NCBI GenBank assembly: GCA_946886405.1
Contig: CAMPIO010000098.1
Location: 1 to 12,920, forward strand
From: an uncultured Pseudoxanthomonas sp.
GTDB lineage: Bacteria > Pseudomonadota > Gammaproteobacteria > Xanthomonadales > Xanthomonadaceae
Direction: 5' to 3'
DNA length: 12,920 nucleotides
This document shows positions 1 through 7,451 of this stretch, piece by piece. Position 1 is the first letter of the stretch, and each line of letters begins with the position of its first letter. Made by a program: the position numbers and the translations under genes. A model generated the notes under the pieces. The model saw only the letters and a program-made list of their open reading frames with translations, was not told where the DNA came from and did no database searches.

Positions 1-2
1 TG

Positions 3-1406
3 GCCGGCAGCAGCGTCTTCGCTTTCCATCCCGACACCGACGGCAGTTTGTGGCTGGGCACCAGCGTGGGCATCGTGCGTATCCGCGACGGCAAGGTGAC
101 GCGTTACCTCGAGCGCGCCGGCTTCCATGGCGATGCGGTGTTCGCGTTGCTGGACGACGGTCGCGGCCACCTCTGGTTCAGTTCGAACCGCGGCATCGGA
201 CGGCTGGCCAGGGCCGGTTTCGCCGCACTGGACCGGGGCGAAGTACAGCAACTCGCCCCGCACTGGTACGGCACCAGCGACGGCATGCTCAACGCGCAGG
301 GCAACGGTGCATCGCAGACGCCGGCGGACCACAGCGACGATGGCAGGCTGTGGTTCGGCACGGCGAAAGGCGTGGTCATCGTCGACCCGGACCGCATGCA
401 GGGAAATCCGCAACCACCGCCGGTCTCCATCGAGCGCCTGCTGGTGGACGGCGTGGACGTGGACCCGCAGGCGGCCGTCCGGCTGGGGCCGGGCGTGGAG
501 CGGCTGGAGCTGCATTTCGCGGCCATGAGTTACGTGGCTCCGTCGGCCGTGCGCTACCGCTACCGGCTGGAAGGCTTCGACCGTGCGTGGAGCGAGCCCG
601 GCATCGGCCGTGCCGCGTACTACACCAACCTGCCGCCCGGCGACTACGTGTTCCGGGTGATGGCCAGCAACAACGATGGCGTGTGGAACGAAGACGGCGC
701 GCAGCTGCGCTTCACCCTGTTGCCTCAATGGCACCAGACGTGGTGGCTGCGCACGCTGGCGGCCCTGGCCGCGCTGGGACTGCTGGCCACGCTGGTGCGG
801 TTGCGCCTGCGCACGGCACGCGAGCGCGAGCGCGCACTGACCCGCGAAGTCGCCCAGCGCACCGACGCGCTGCGCGAGGCCAACGAACGCCTCCAGCATC
901 TGGCGGCCAGCGATGCGCTGACCGGCATCGCCAACCGGCGCGAATTCACCCGTCGCCTGCGGCTGGCGTGGGACGACCACGCAGCCCGCGACGCCGCGCT
1001 GGCAGTGCTGCTGATCGACGTGGACGACTTCAAGGCCTACAACGACAGCTACGGCCACCTGGGCGGCGATGCCGCGCTGGCGACGCTGGCAGCCGCCCTG
1101 GCCGCCAGCCTGCGTGGCGGCGACGACCTGGCGGCACGCTATGGCGGTGAAGAATTCGCCGTGCTGCTGCCGGACTGCGACGCCGACACCGCGCTCGCGC
1201 TCGCCCAGCGGTTGGTGGAGGACATGCAACGCCTCGCCCTGCCCCACCGCGCGTCGAGCGTCGCGGACGTCATCACCGTCAGCATCGGCGCGGCCAGCCA
1301 GCGTCCGGCGCGCGGGAGCAATCCGGATGCCCTGCTGCACGCGGCCGACGCCGCGCTGTACCGCGCCAAGGCCGAGGGAAGGAACCGCGCGTTGCCGGCG
1401 GCGTGA
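3..1406 (+). CDS. Sensor diguanylate cyclase (beta-propeller, Y_Y_Y, GGDEF), 5' partial
   Basis: The frame is open from the window edge, so the N-terminus is missing; 467 residues are visible, numbered from position 3. Three propeller-type repeats are seen, centred on GSLWLGTSVGI, GHLWFSSNRGI and GRLWFGTAKGV. A Y_Y_Y-like beta-sandwich follows (about residues 170-240, with YRYRLEGFD and LPPGDYVFRV), then one membrane helix (about 247-265), a charged coiled coil (ERERALTREVAQRTDALREA) and a GGDEF domain (about 300-467) with an intact GGEEF at 1143-1157. By family knowledge it would sense a periplasmic signal through the propeller and make c-di-GMP from two GTP in the cytoplasm. The inhibitory I-site is imperfect: the usual Arg nine residues before the motif is Gly, with the Arg one residue further out. 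Domain calls are firm; the ligand is unknown. Confidence 0.93.
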   Translation, partial: AGSSVFAFHPDTDGSLWLGTSVGIVRIRDGKVTRYLERAGFHGDAVFALLDDGRGHLWFSSNRGIGRLARAGFAALDRGEVQQLAPHWYGTSDGMLNAQGNGASQTPADHSDDGRLWFGTAKGVVIVDPDRMQGNPQPPPVSIERLLVDGVDVDPQAAVRLGPGVERLELHFAAMSYVAPSAVRYRYRLEGFDRAWSEPGIGRAAYYTNLPPGDYVFRVMASNNDGVWNEDGAQLRFTLLPQWHQTWWLRTLAALAALGLLATLVRLRLRTARERERALTREVAQRTDALREANERLQHLAASDALTGIANRREFTRRLRLAWDDHAARDAALAVLLIDVDDFKAYNDSYGHLGGDAALATLAAALAASLRGGDDLAARYGGEEFAVLLPDCDADTALALAQRLVEDMQRLALPHRASSVADVITVSIGAASQRPARGSNPDALLHAADAALYRAKAEGRNRALPAA

Positions 1407-1783
1407 TCGACGGGCGCGCGCCGCCTTCCTAGGGCGGGGCCCGACCCGCCATCACGCATCACGAGTGGTGGGCCAGGGCCGACCCTACGATAGCGTCGCG
1501 ACCCGAGATGCAGGACCAGCGCACGCCGCACGCGTTCGGCGTAATCGCGTGAACCGAAACGTCCCGCATCGAAGACGCCACCCGCATCGGCGACGGCGGC
1601 CAGGCCGGAGACCGTCGGCGTCGGCACGATGGCGCGTCATCGTGGTCGGCGCACTTCGACCGCCGCCACGTTGGCGATGCCCAGGCGGGTGGTGGTCTTG
1701 CCGCGCCATCACGTAACGTTTCCGCAACGCTTGCACGCCACCGCACCGTGACCTCTGCGCCATGTCGGTAACAGGGCGCTATG
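1407..1783. other. Intergenic stretch with no supportable gene
   Basis: This gap between the cyclase and the SPFH operon contains the palindromic repeat at 1429-1489 and, at its right edge, the operon promoter. Between about 1500 and 1740 several short frames are open on the minus strand, one reading VSGLAAVADAGGVFDAGRF, but none has a start with a ribosome binding site and the protein-like pieces sit in different frames separated by a stop. I see no RNA gene. Confidence 0.5.
1429..1489. repeat. Imperfect palindromic (REP-like) element
   Basis: The stretch begins CTAGGGCGGGG and ends CCGACCCTACG. Its two halves, about 28 bases each around a short centre, are imperfect reverse complements (TAGGG...GCCC...CC against its complement). 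The TAGGGCGGGC-type start resembles the elements at 11649-11675 and 12016-12044, so it is probably a diverged member of a dispersed palindromic family. It could also work as a bidirectional transcription barrier after the cyclase gene, but no T-run follows it. Confidence 0.5.
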
Positions 1784-1789
1784 TATACT
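1763..1789 (+). promoter_or_regulatory. Predicted sigma-70 promoter of the SPFH operon
   Basis: A near-consensus -10 box TATACT lies at 1784-1789. The best -35 candidate upstream is weak (TGTCGG at 1763-1768, 15-base spacing). The predicted start of transcription is near 1796, about 46 bases before the first start codon. This is the only AT-rich hexamer of this quality in the gap, which is otherwise GC-rich. Confidence 0.55.
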
Positions 1790-1800
1790 CGGTCACGGTT

Positions 1801-1820
1801 GGCGGGTGCCCTTACCCGCC
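1801..1820 (+). promoter_or_regulatory. Hairpin in the 5' leader of the SPFH operon
   Basis: GGCGGGT (1801-1807) pairs perfectly with ACCCGCC (1814-1820) across a six-base loop. It would sit about five bases into the predicted transcript and end ten bases before the GGAG ribosome binding site (1831-1834). It may stabilise the mRNA 5' end or serve as a binding site. It could equally be half of a GGCGGG/CCCGCC repeat, so function is inference only. Confidence 0.45.
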
Positions 1821-1841
1821 CACGAATCACGGAGTGATGTC

Positions 1842-2990
1842 ATGGGTCTTGTACAGGCGGTGGTGGGTGCGGTCGGTGGTGTGCTGGGCGACCAGTGGAA
1901 GGATTTCTACACGGTGCCGGCGGGCCTGCCGGCGACGGCGGCGCTGTTCGCCGCGGTACCGCAGGGCACCAATGCCGGTCGCGGCTCCAACACCAGCGGT
2001 TCGAACAACATCATCACCAACGGCTCGAAGATCGTCGTGCCCGAGGGCTACGGCTTGCTGCTGATGCAGGACGGCGCGATCACCGCGTTCGTCGCCGAGC
2101 CGGGCGGCTACGAGTGGCGTTCGGACGACATCAACTCCAAGTCGATCTTCGCCGGCGATGGCATCGTCTCGACCTTCATCACCCAGAGCTGGGAGCGCTT
2201 CAAGTTCGGCGGCCAGCCGGGCTCGCAGCAGGCGGCGTTCTTCGTCTCGCTGAAGGAACTGCCGGACAACCGCTTCGGCACGCAGTCCGAGATCTACTGG
2301 GACGACGGTTTCCTCAACACCCAGGTCGGCGCGGTCACGCGCGGCTCGTACACGCTGAAGATCGTCGACCCCATCCTGTTCGTGAAGAACTTCGTTCCAG
2401 CGTCGTACCTGCAGCCGGGCAAGGTGTTCGACTTCACCGACCTGGACAACGCCGCCGCCACCCAGCTGTTCAACGAAGTGGTGGGTTCGCTGGCGCCGGC
2501 CTTCAGCCTGTACACGAACGATCCGTCCAAGGGCAACCGCATCACCAAGCTGCAGCAGGATTCGCTGGGCTTCGCGCAGAGCCTGTCGGCCGCCGTCGAA
2601 CAGGGCTACCAGTGGAGCTCCAGCCGCGGCCTGGCCATCGTCAAGACCGCCATCGTCTCCATCGAGTACGACGCCAACACGCGTGAACTGCTGAAGACCG
2701 TGCAGCGCGCCGATGCGCTGTCCGGTTCGCGCGGCAATTCCAACCTGCAGGCCAGCGTCGCACAGGGCATCCAGTCCGCTGGCGAGAACGGTGGCGCGGC
2801 CGGCCTGATGGGTATCGGCATGGCGTCGGGAATGATGGGCGTGGGCGGCCTGCAACAGCCAGCCACGCCGGCCGCACCTGCGGCCGACGATCCGGTCGCC
2901 AGGCTGAAGAAGGCCAAGGAAATGCTCGACCTCGGCCTGATCACGCAGTCCGACTACGACGCGTTGAAGGCGAAGGCACTGGGCCTGTAA
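1842..2990 (+). CDS. SPFH-domain protein with C-terminal SHOCT (YdjI-like)
   Basis: The protein has 382 residues. The start ATG is preceded by GGAG seven bases upstream (1831-1834); an upstream in-frame ATG at 1806 lacks such a site and overlaps the leader hairpin. Residues about 60-280 match the YdjI/virion-core-like SPFH (stomatin/prohibitin-related) family: IVVPEGYGLLLMQDGAI, PGGYEWRSDD and the IVDPILFVKNFVP region. A Gly/Met/Ala-Pro linker (about 315-349) leads to a SHOCT segment (about 350-382, PVARLKKAKEMLDLGLITQ). There is no signal peptide; an amphipathic Gly/Val-rich N-terminus (GLVQAVVGAVGGVLG) could contact the membrane. In Bacillus, YdjI works with the membrane proteins YdjG and YdjH to recruit PspA. 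The next two genes fit the same kind of module, so a membrane-stress role is inferred. No protease residues are seen. Confidence 0.9.
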   Translation: MGLVQAVVGAVGGVLGDQWKDFYTVPAGLPATAALFAAVPQGTNAGRGSNTSGSNNIITNGSKIVVPEGYGLLLMQDGAITAFVAEPGGYEWRSDDINSKSIFAGDGIVSTFITQSWERFKFGGQPGSQQAAFFVSLKELPDNRFGTQSEIYWDDGFLNTQVGAVTRGSYTLKIVDPILFVKNFVPASYLQPGKVFDFTDLDNAAATQLFNEVVGSLAPAFSLYTNDPSKGNRITKLQQDSLGFAQSLSAAVEQGYQWSSSRGLAIVKTAIVSIEYDANTRELLKTVQRADALSGSRGNSNLQASVAQGIQSAGENGGAAGLMGIGMASGMMGVGGLQQPATPAAPAADDPVARLKKAKEMLDLGLITQSDYDALKAKALGL

Positions 2991-3002
2991 GCGGAAGCAC
3001 GC

Positions 3003-4328
3003 ATGTCCACCCCGAACCGTCCGGCGCCACCGCCGTTGCCGCCGGTTCCTCCTGCGTTGGGCCCCGGCTCGCCGCAGGAGGTTCCGCCGTTGCCCGGGAG
3101 TTTTCCGGTCGACCCGTCCACCCTGCCCGACGCGATCCGCGAGGAAATCGAAGCGCCCGATCCGGTCGCCATCGACACGGCCGCAGCGGAGCTGAAGGAC
3201 GGCCTGAACCGCTGCCCGAAGTGCGGCGCCACCGACATCCGCCACAAGCTGGGCAGCGACGTGCTGGTCTGCCTGTACTGCCGCAATGAATGGGTGGGCG
3301 CGCGGGTCGAGGAGGAATTCGGCCTGGGCGTGGGCCTGGATGAACTGCGCGGCACGGTCATCGCCGGCGGCGCGCGCGCCATCGACGCCGGCACCACCAG
3401 CCTGATGACCTTCAAGTGCACGGGCTGCGGTGCCGAAGTCACGGTGAACACCGAGAACGCGATGACGGCGCGCTGCCACTGGTGCCGCCACGTGTTCGGC
3501 GTCAACGAGCAGATCAGCAATGGCGCAGTGCCGGATGCGGTGCTGCCGTTCCATATCAGGAAAGATGATGCGGTCGCGCGCATCCGCCAGTTCGTCGGCA
3601 AGCGCAAGCTGTTCGCACTGAAGGCGTTCAAGGAGCAGTTCTCGCCGGAGAATGTGGTCGGCGTGTACCTTCCCTACATGATCGTCGACGGCAACGCGAG
3701 CGCGGAGGTCGCAGGCAAGGGCGAGATCCTGACGCGCACCTACACGCGCGGCACCGACAAGAACAAGAAGACCTACTACGACGCCGACGTGTACCAGGTG
3801 GAACGCCAGGTCGACTTCACCGTGGACGACCTGCCGCTGGAATCCTCCGCCGAGCGCGGCAATTTCGATACCAAGGTCAACACGCAGAACATCATCAACA
3901 CCATCCTGCCGTTCGACACCAAGAACGCGGTGAAGTGGAACGCGTCGTACCTGTCGGGCTTCACTTCCGAGAAGCGCGACACCGACGTGGAGCAGTTGCA
4001 CCCGCGGCTGGAAGACCAGTTGCTGTCCATCGCGCGCGCGCAGGTGGAAGGCTCTGTGGGCCGCTACGACCGCGGCGTGCGCTGGGAACAGGAACGCCTG
4101 GACGTGCACGGCACGCGCTGGGTGTCGATGTACCTGCCGGTGTGGCTGTACTCGTACCACCAGCCGGGCAGCAACGGCGGGATGCTGCATTACATCGCGG
4201 TCAACGGCCGCACCGGCGAGACGATGGGCAGCGTGCCCGTGCAGCAGTGGAAGCTGCTGCTGACCGCACTGACCGTGGGCACGTTCCTGGAGGGCATCGC
4301 CCTCTGGATCATCTGGGCAGGATCATGA
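3003..4328 (+). CDS. Double zinc-ribbon membrane-anchored protein (YdjG-like)
   Basis: This 441-residue protein starts 12 bases after the SPFH stop, with GGAAG five bases before the ATG. The N-terminus is Pro-rich (residues 7-38). Two four-cysteine zinc ribbons follow: CPKC/CLYC (Cys 71, 74, 90, 93; TFIIB-type look) and CTGC/CHWC (Cys 139, 142, 158, 161). The middle is an uncharacterised soluble region, ending in the motif LPVWLYSY...YIAVNGRTGETMGSVPV typical of the TFIIB-type zinc-ribbon membrane proteins found next to YdjI. One hydrophobic helix at about 417-438 anchors the C-terminus, leaving the ribbons most likely cytoplasmic. Despite the ribbon type, nothing suggests a transcription role. 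Probable partner of the SPFH protein; the exact function is unknown. Confidence 0.87.
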   Translation: MSTPNRPAPPPLPPVPPALGPGSPQEVPPLPGSFPVDPSTLPDAIREEIEAPDPVAIDTAAAELKDGLNRCPKCGATDIRHKLGSDVLVCLYCRNEWVGARVEEEFGLGVGLDELRGTVIAGGARAIDAGTTSLMTFKCTGCGAEVTVNTENAMTARCHWCRHVFGVNEQISNGAVPDAVLPFHIRKDDAVARIRQFVGKRKLFALKAFKEQFSPENVVGVYLPYMIVDGNASAEVAGKGEILTRTYTRGTDKNKKTYYDADVYQVERQVDFTVDDLPLESSAERGNFDTKVNTQNIINTILPFDTKNAVKWNASYLSGFTSEKRDTDVEQLHPRLEDQLLSIARAQVEGSVGRYDRGVRWEQERLDVHGTRWVSMYLPVWLYSYHQPGSNGGMLHYIAVNGRTGETMGSVPVQQWKLLLTALTVGTFLEGIALWIIWAGS

Positions 4329-4585
4329 GCGACGACAGTGGCATGTGGCTGCTGGCGCTGGGGCCCACCGGGGCCGCCGCGCTGTACTGGGCCATCTACC
4401 GGTATTACCGCAACACCGACAAGTCGCATGCGTTCGAGCGCGAGACCGACGTGGTGGCCAAGCCCGTGACCGGCTCCGACCGCAAGGTCGACGAGGTCAA
4501 GGGCACCCAGCGCACCCGCATCAACGGCGACAACGTGCAGGCCTATCGCCAACGGGTGGAGCGCATCCGCAGCGGTGACGGCTGA
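4325..4585 (+). CDS. Small single-span membrane protein of the SPFH operon
   Basis: The start ATG overlaps the stop of the zinc-ribbon gene (ATGA at 4325-4328), implying translational coupling. The 86-residue product has one membrane helix (about residues 7-27, MWLLALGPTGAAALYWAIY) followed by a charged soluble tail of about 58 residues rich in Lys, Arg and Asp. I do not recognise a family. Its coupling to the two upstream genes makes it a likely third component of the complex, in the place that YdjH holds in Bacillus, though no homology to YdjH can be claimed from the sequence. Confidence 0.8.
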   Translation: MSDDSGMWLLALGPTGAAALYWAIYRYYRNTDKSHAFERETDVVAKPVTGSDRKVDEVKGTQRTRINGDNVQAYRQRVERIRSGDG

Positions 4586-4645
4586 CCCCGCTCTGGCTTG
4601 CATCCTTCTTACGGCACTGCGGATAGAAGTAGGCCCGCGGCACCC

Positions 4646-4780
4646 CCATCTCCCCGCAAGCGGGGAGATGGTGACACACCGATCTCTCGCTTCCCGCGAC
4701 ACGGACAGATGAAGACACGCGCTGTTCCCTTCTCCCCGTAACACGGGGAGAAGGTGCCGAAGGCGGATGAGGGGCGCTTT
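4646..4780. repeat. REP-like doublet (two hairpins plus shared tail)
   Basis: Hairpin 1 is CCATCTCCCCGC (4646-4657) with GCGGGGAGATGG (4660-4671). Hairpin 2 is CCTTCTCCCCGT (4728-4739) with ACGGGGAGAAGG (4743-4754); both stems are 12 perfect base pairs. Hairpin 2 is followed by a tail starting TGCCGAAGGCGGATGAGGGG (4755-4780). The same hairpin and tail recur at 9133-9186, also behind a second hairpin, so this is a dispersed element rather than a gene-specific terminator; no T-run follows either stem. It lies between the 3' ends of the SPFH operon and the phosphodiesterase gene. Confidence 0.85.
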
Positions 4781-4891
4781 ACCGTCCGCGCATGCGAGGC
4801 GCAAACGCGCACTGGACCCGGCACCTGCGTCACTGTCCTATCACCCTGCGTGCCCTGCACTCACCCGGGCTACCCAAACAACGTCTTCGCC

Positions 4892-7183
4892 TCAGACCAC
4901 CAGTGCCGGGCGCCGCTCGATTTCAGCAATCACACCGGGCAAGGCGACCGCATCCACCGGCGGCGAGAACCAGTACCCCTGCGCAGCGAAGCAGTGCATC
5001 TTGCGCAAGGCTGCGGCGGTATCGGCATCCTCGACGCCTTCGGCCACCACCTGCATACCGAGTTTGCGCGCCAGACGGATCGTCGACCCCACGATGGCCG
5101 CGCTGGCTTGCTGCCGCAGCAGTTTGCCGATGAAACTCTTGTCCAGCTTCAGCTCCTGCACCGGCATTTCCTGCAGGTAAGCCAGCGAACTGTGGCCGGT
5201 GCCATAGTCGTCGATCGACAGATGCACGCCCGACGCCGACAGCGCGCGTAGCGTCGCAAGGCTCGCGGCCGGGTCGGACATCGCGGCGGACTCGGTGATC
5301 TCCAGCGCGAGCTGTCGCGGCGACACCTTCGCCCGCGCCAGCTGCCGCCCCACGTCGGCCGGCAGCGCCGCATCCAGCAGGCTGCACGTGGACAGGTTAA
5401 CCGCAACCGTCAGCCCCATGCCGCCGCGCTGCCAGGCCGCACACTGCTTCAGCGCCATGCCCAGCACATGCCGGGTCAGGTCCGGCATCAGCTCGGTGCG
5501 CTCCACCAGCGGAATGAACTCGCCCGGCGGCACCAGGCCGTTGACCGGATGCTGCCAGCGCAGCAGCGCCTCCACGCCGATCACGCGCATGTCGCGCAAC
5601 CTGACCTTCGGCTGGTACTGCAAGCGCAGTTGCCCCTCGGCCAGCGCATCACGCAGGTCGTTGAGCAACAGCAGCGTGCGCGGATCCTCGCGCCTGAGGG
5701 CGGGGGTGAAGCGCACCACCTTGCCCGGCTGCTGTTGCGCGTGCCGCATGGCCAGGGTCGCCTTCTGCACCAGGCGCCACGGATCGCTTCCATCCTGCGG
5801 CCCCAGCGCCAGCCCCATGCTCGCCGAGGCCTTCAACGTACCGCCATCGATGTGGACAGGCGTGTCCAGCGCATGCTGCAGGCGCTGCGCATCCGCCAGC
5901 GCCTGCGCCTCTCCCGCGATCGACGGCATCACCACGCAGAACGCGTCCGCACCGAGATGGGCGATGGCGTCGCCCGCCGGCAGGCTCGCACGCCACCGTG
6001 CCGCCAGTTCGCTCAGCACCGCGTCACCGACGCGATGCCCGTAGGCGTCGTTCACCGCTCCGAAGCGGTCGATGTCGATGACCAGCACACCGACCTGCGT
6101 GCCGGTGTCGATTGCGTCGCCGATGAGTTCCTGCAGCCGCCGCCGGTTGGGCAACCCGGTCACGGGGTCGGTCTCCGCCACCAGCGTCAGCGCATCGCGC
6201 TGGTGGTCCTCCCAGGCACGCAGCCCGCGCAGGCGCCACCACAGCAGCAAAGCGGCCACGCCAGTGACCAGCGTCGCGGCAATCGTCGCGGTGAGCGCAT
6301 CCGGACGCGACGGCGCCAGCAGGCTGACCGGCGTGGCCAGCAGCGCCAGCGCGACCAGCGACAGCCGGCCCGCCGTCCCGTGCACGCGCGCGGCATCGCG
6401 GATGGCGAGCAGCCGATGGCGCGACGGATGCAGCGCCGCCGCACCCCAGCTGACGTAGGCGAACAGCCACATCAGCAACAAGGGTTGTGCCGGCGTCTCC
6501 ACCCCGAAACTCATCGCGTGGTACAGCGCATCGCCCGCCGTCCAGAACACCAGTCCCAGCACCAGCAGCGTGAGCGAGGGCGAACGCGTTTCCGGCGCGC
6601 TGGCCAGCCACGCGACCAGCGCCAGCAGCGCAAGGTCGGCCACCGGGTACAGCATGCGGAAGCGTTGCGGCGACGGAAAGGCCGGGGCCAGTTCCAGCGT
6701 GGGCTGGACGAACAACCACCACCCCACCAACCCGGCGCACAGCAGGATCACCGCACCATCCAGCGCGCCCCGCCACGGAATGACGCCACTGCGCCGGTCA
6801 CGTATGAAGCCCAGCAACCCCCAGGCGAACATGCCGGTCGCGAGCGTGTAGAACAGGTCGGCCGCCGTCAGAGCCGCGGCCGACGTACCGGCCGCATCCG
6901 CCCGCGACTGCACGAACGCCCCCGCTGCGAACAACGCATGCGCGACAGCGAGGCTCCACCAGGGTCCCCAACGCCGTCCATGTACCTGCGCGGCACCCAT
7001 GGCCATGGCGGCAGTACTTCCCCACACCAGCATCCGGCCGAACCACGGCCATTGCAGCAGCCCCAGCACGATGGCGACGAGGATGAACATCCACCATGCA
7101 TGTCCGAAGATTCCCGACGCAAGGGGAAACCACGCATGCAGGCGGGCACGCATCGCGCGCGCGATGCCCTGCATGATCAACAC
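4892..7183 (-). CDS. Membrane c-di-GMP phosphodiesterase (degenerate GGDEF, intact EAL)
   Basis: The start is uncertain. GTG at 7183 has GGAA seven bases upstream; other in-frame options are ATG 7174, ATG 7255 (no usable spacing) and TTG 7282. From 7183 the product is 763 residues. About ten hydrophobic segments fill residues 30-316 (an unassigned integral sensor domain). Then comes a GGDEF domain (about 335-490) whose signature is GADAF (5939-5953), so cyclase activity is unlikely. The EAL domain (about 505-755) keeps EALLRWQHP, VNLS, EITES, IDDYGTG, LKLDKSF, AEGVE and AQGYWF, including the acidic metal ligands and the late Gln. It should hydrolyse c-di-GMP to pGpG, with the GGDEF relic possibly a GTP-sensing regulatory domain. 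It is a monocistronic minus-strand gene and opposes the cyclase at the window start. Confidence 0.9.
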   Translation of the reverse strand: MLIMQGIARAMRARLHAWFPLASGIFGHAWWMFILVAIVLGLLQWPWFGRMLVWGSTAAMAMGAAQVHGRRWGPWWSLAVAHALFAAGAFVQSRADAAGTSAAALTAADLFYTLATGMFAWGLLGFIRDRRSGVIPWRGALDGAVILLCAGLVGWWLFVQPTLELAPAFPSPQRFRMLYPVADLALLALVAWLASAPETRSPSLTLLVLGLVFWTAGDALYHAMSFGVETPAQPLLLMWLFAYVSWGAAALHPSRHRLLAIRDAARVHGTAGRLSLVALALLATPVSLLAPSRPDALTATIAATLVTGVAALLLWWRLRGLRAWEDHQRDALTLVAETDPVTGLPNRRRLQELIGDAIDTGTQVGVLVIDIDRFGAVNDAYGHRVGDAVLSELAARWRASLPAGDAIAHLGADAFCVVMPSIAGEAQALADAQRLQHALDTPVHIDGGTLKASASMGLALGPQDGSDPWRLVQKATLAMRHAQQQPGKVVRFTPALRREDPRTLLLLNDLRDALAEGQLRLQYQPKVRLRDMRVIGVEALLRWQHPVNGLVPPGEFIPLVERTELMPDLTRHVLGMALKQCAAWQRGGMGLTVAVNLSTCSLLDAALPADVGRQLARAKVSPRQLALEITESAAMSDPAASLATLRALSASGVHLSIDDYGTGHSSLAYLQEMPVQELKLDKSFIGKLLRQQASAAIVGSTIRLARKLGMQVVAEGVEDADTAAALRKMHCFAAQGYWFSPPVDAVALPGVIAEIERRPALVV

Positions 7184-7451
7184 GAGCACGTTCCGTCGGC
7201 GCGGGAACGCGTGGCGACGACCGTCGCGGCCAAGTAATCCGGATCCATCCCTCATTCCCTGAAGCGATTGTCCCCCGCGCAAAATCTAGCATGCGCACGG
7301 GCACAAACACGGCGCGCTCAAGTCACGCTTGCAGGTACGAATGTGAGACCAAACGCGCGCATGCAAGGCACGCGACTACACCTGCGACTGCGTCGGGCTT
7401 CATGCACCCCGCCGCGGCCCGAGCTTTGTGGAGACCGCGGCCATGGCCGCC

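Noticed and set aside
1500..1700. Possible decayed minus-strand gene (pieces reading GKTTTRLGIANVAAVEV and VSGLAAVADAGGVFDAGRF)
   Set aside because: The pieces are short, separated by a stop, match no family I recognise and have no start signal; they could be chance high-GC frames.
1827..4190. A 787-codon open frame on the minus strand across the SPFH operon
   Set aside because: It lies antisense to two well-supported genes and its composition (His/Arg/Val-rich, no domain) is the usual shadow of high-GC coding sequence.
4646..4754. Hairpins after the SPFH operon as intrinsic terminators
   Set aside because: Neither stem is followed by a T-run, and the same structures recur elsewhere with a shared tail, so they were called dispersed repeats.
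4862..4873. Half-site CACCCGGGCTAC near the phosphodiesterase 3' end as a full repeat
   Set aside because: Only one arm is present and no mirrored partner lies nearby.
5468..7237. A 589-codon plus-strand open frame opposite the phosphodiesterase
   Set aside because: It is Gln/Arg/His-rich shadow sequence; the minus strand encodes an unmistakable GGDEF-EAL protein here.
7437..7450. Perfect 14-base palindrome GCGGCCATGGCCGC just past the amidohydrolase stop
   Set aside because: Short GC-rich palindromes are frequent by chance here; it has no loop or T-run and no second copy in the window.
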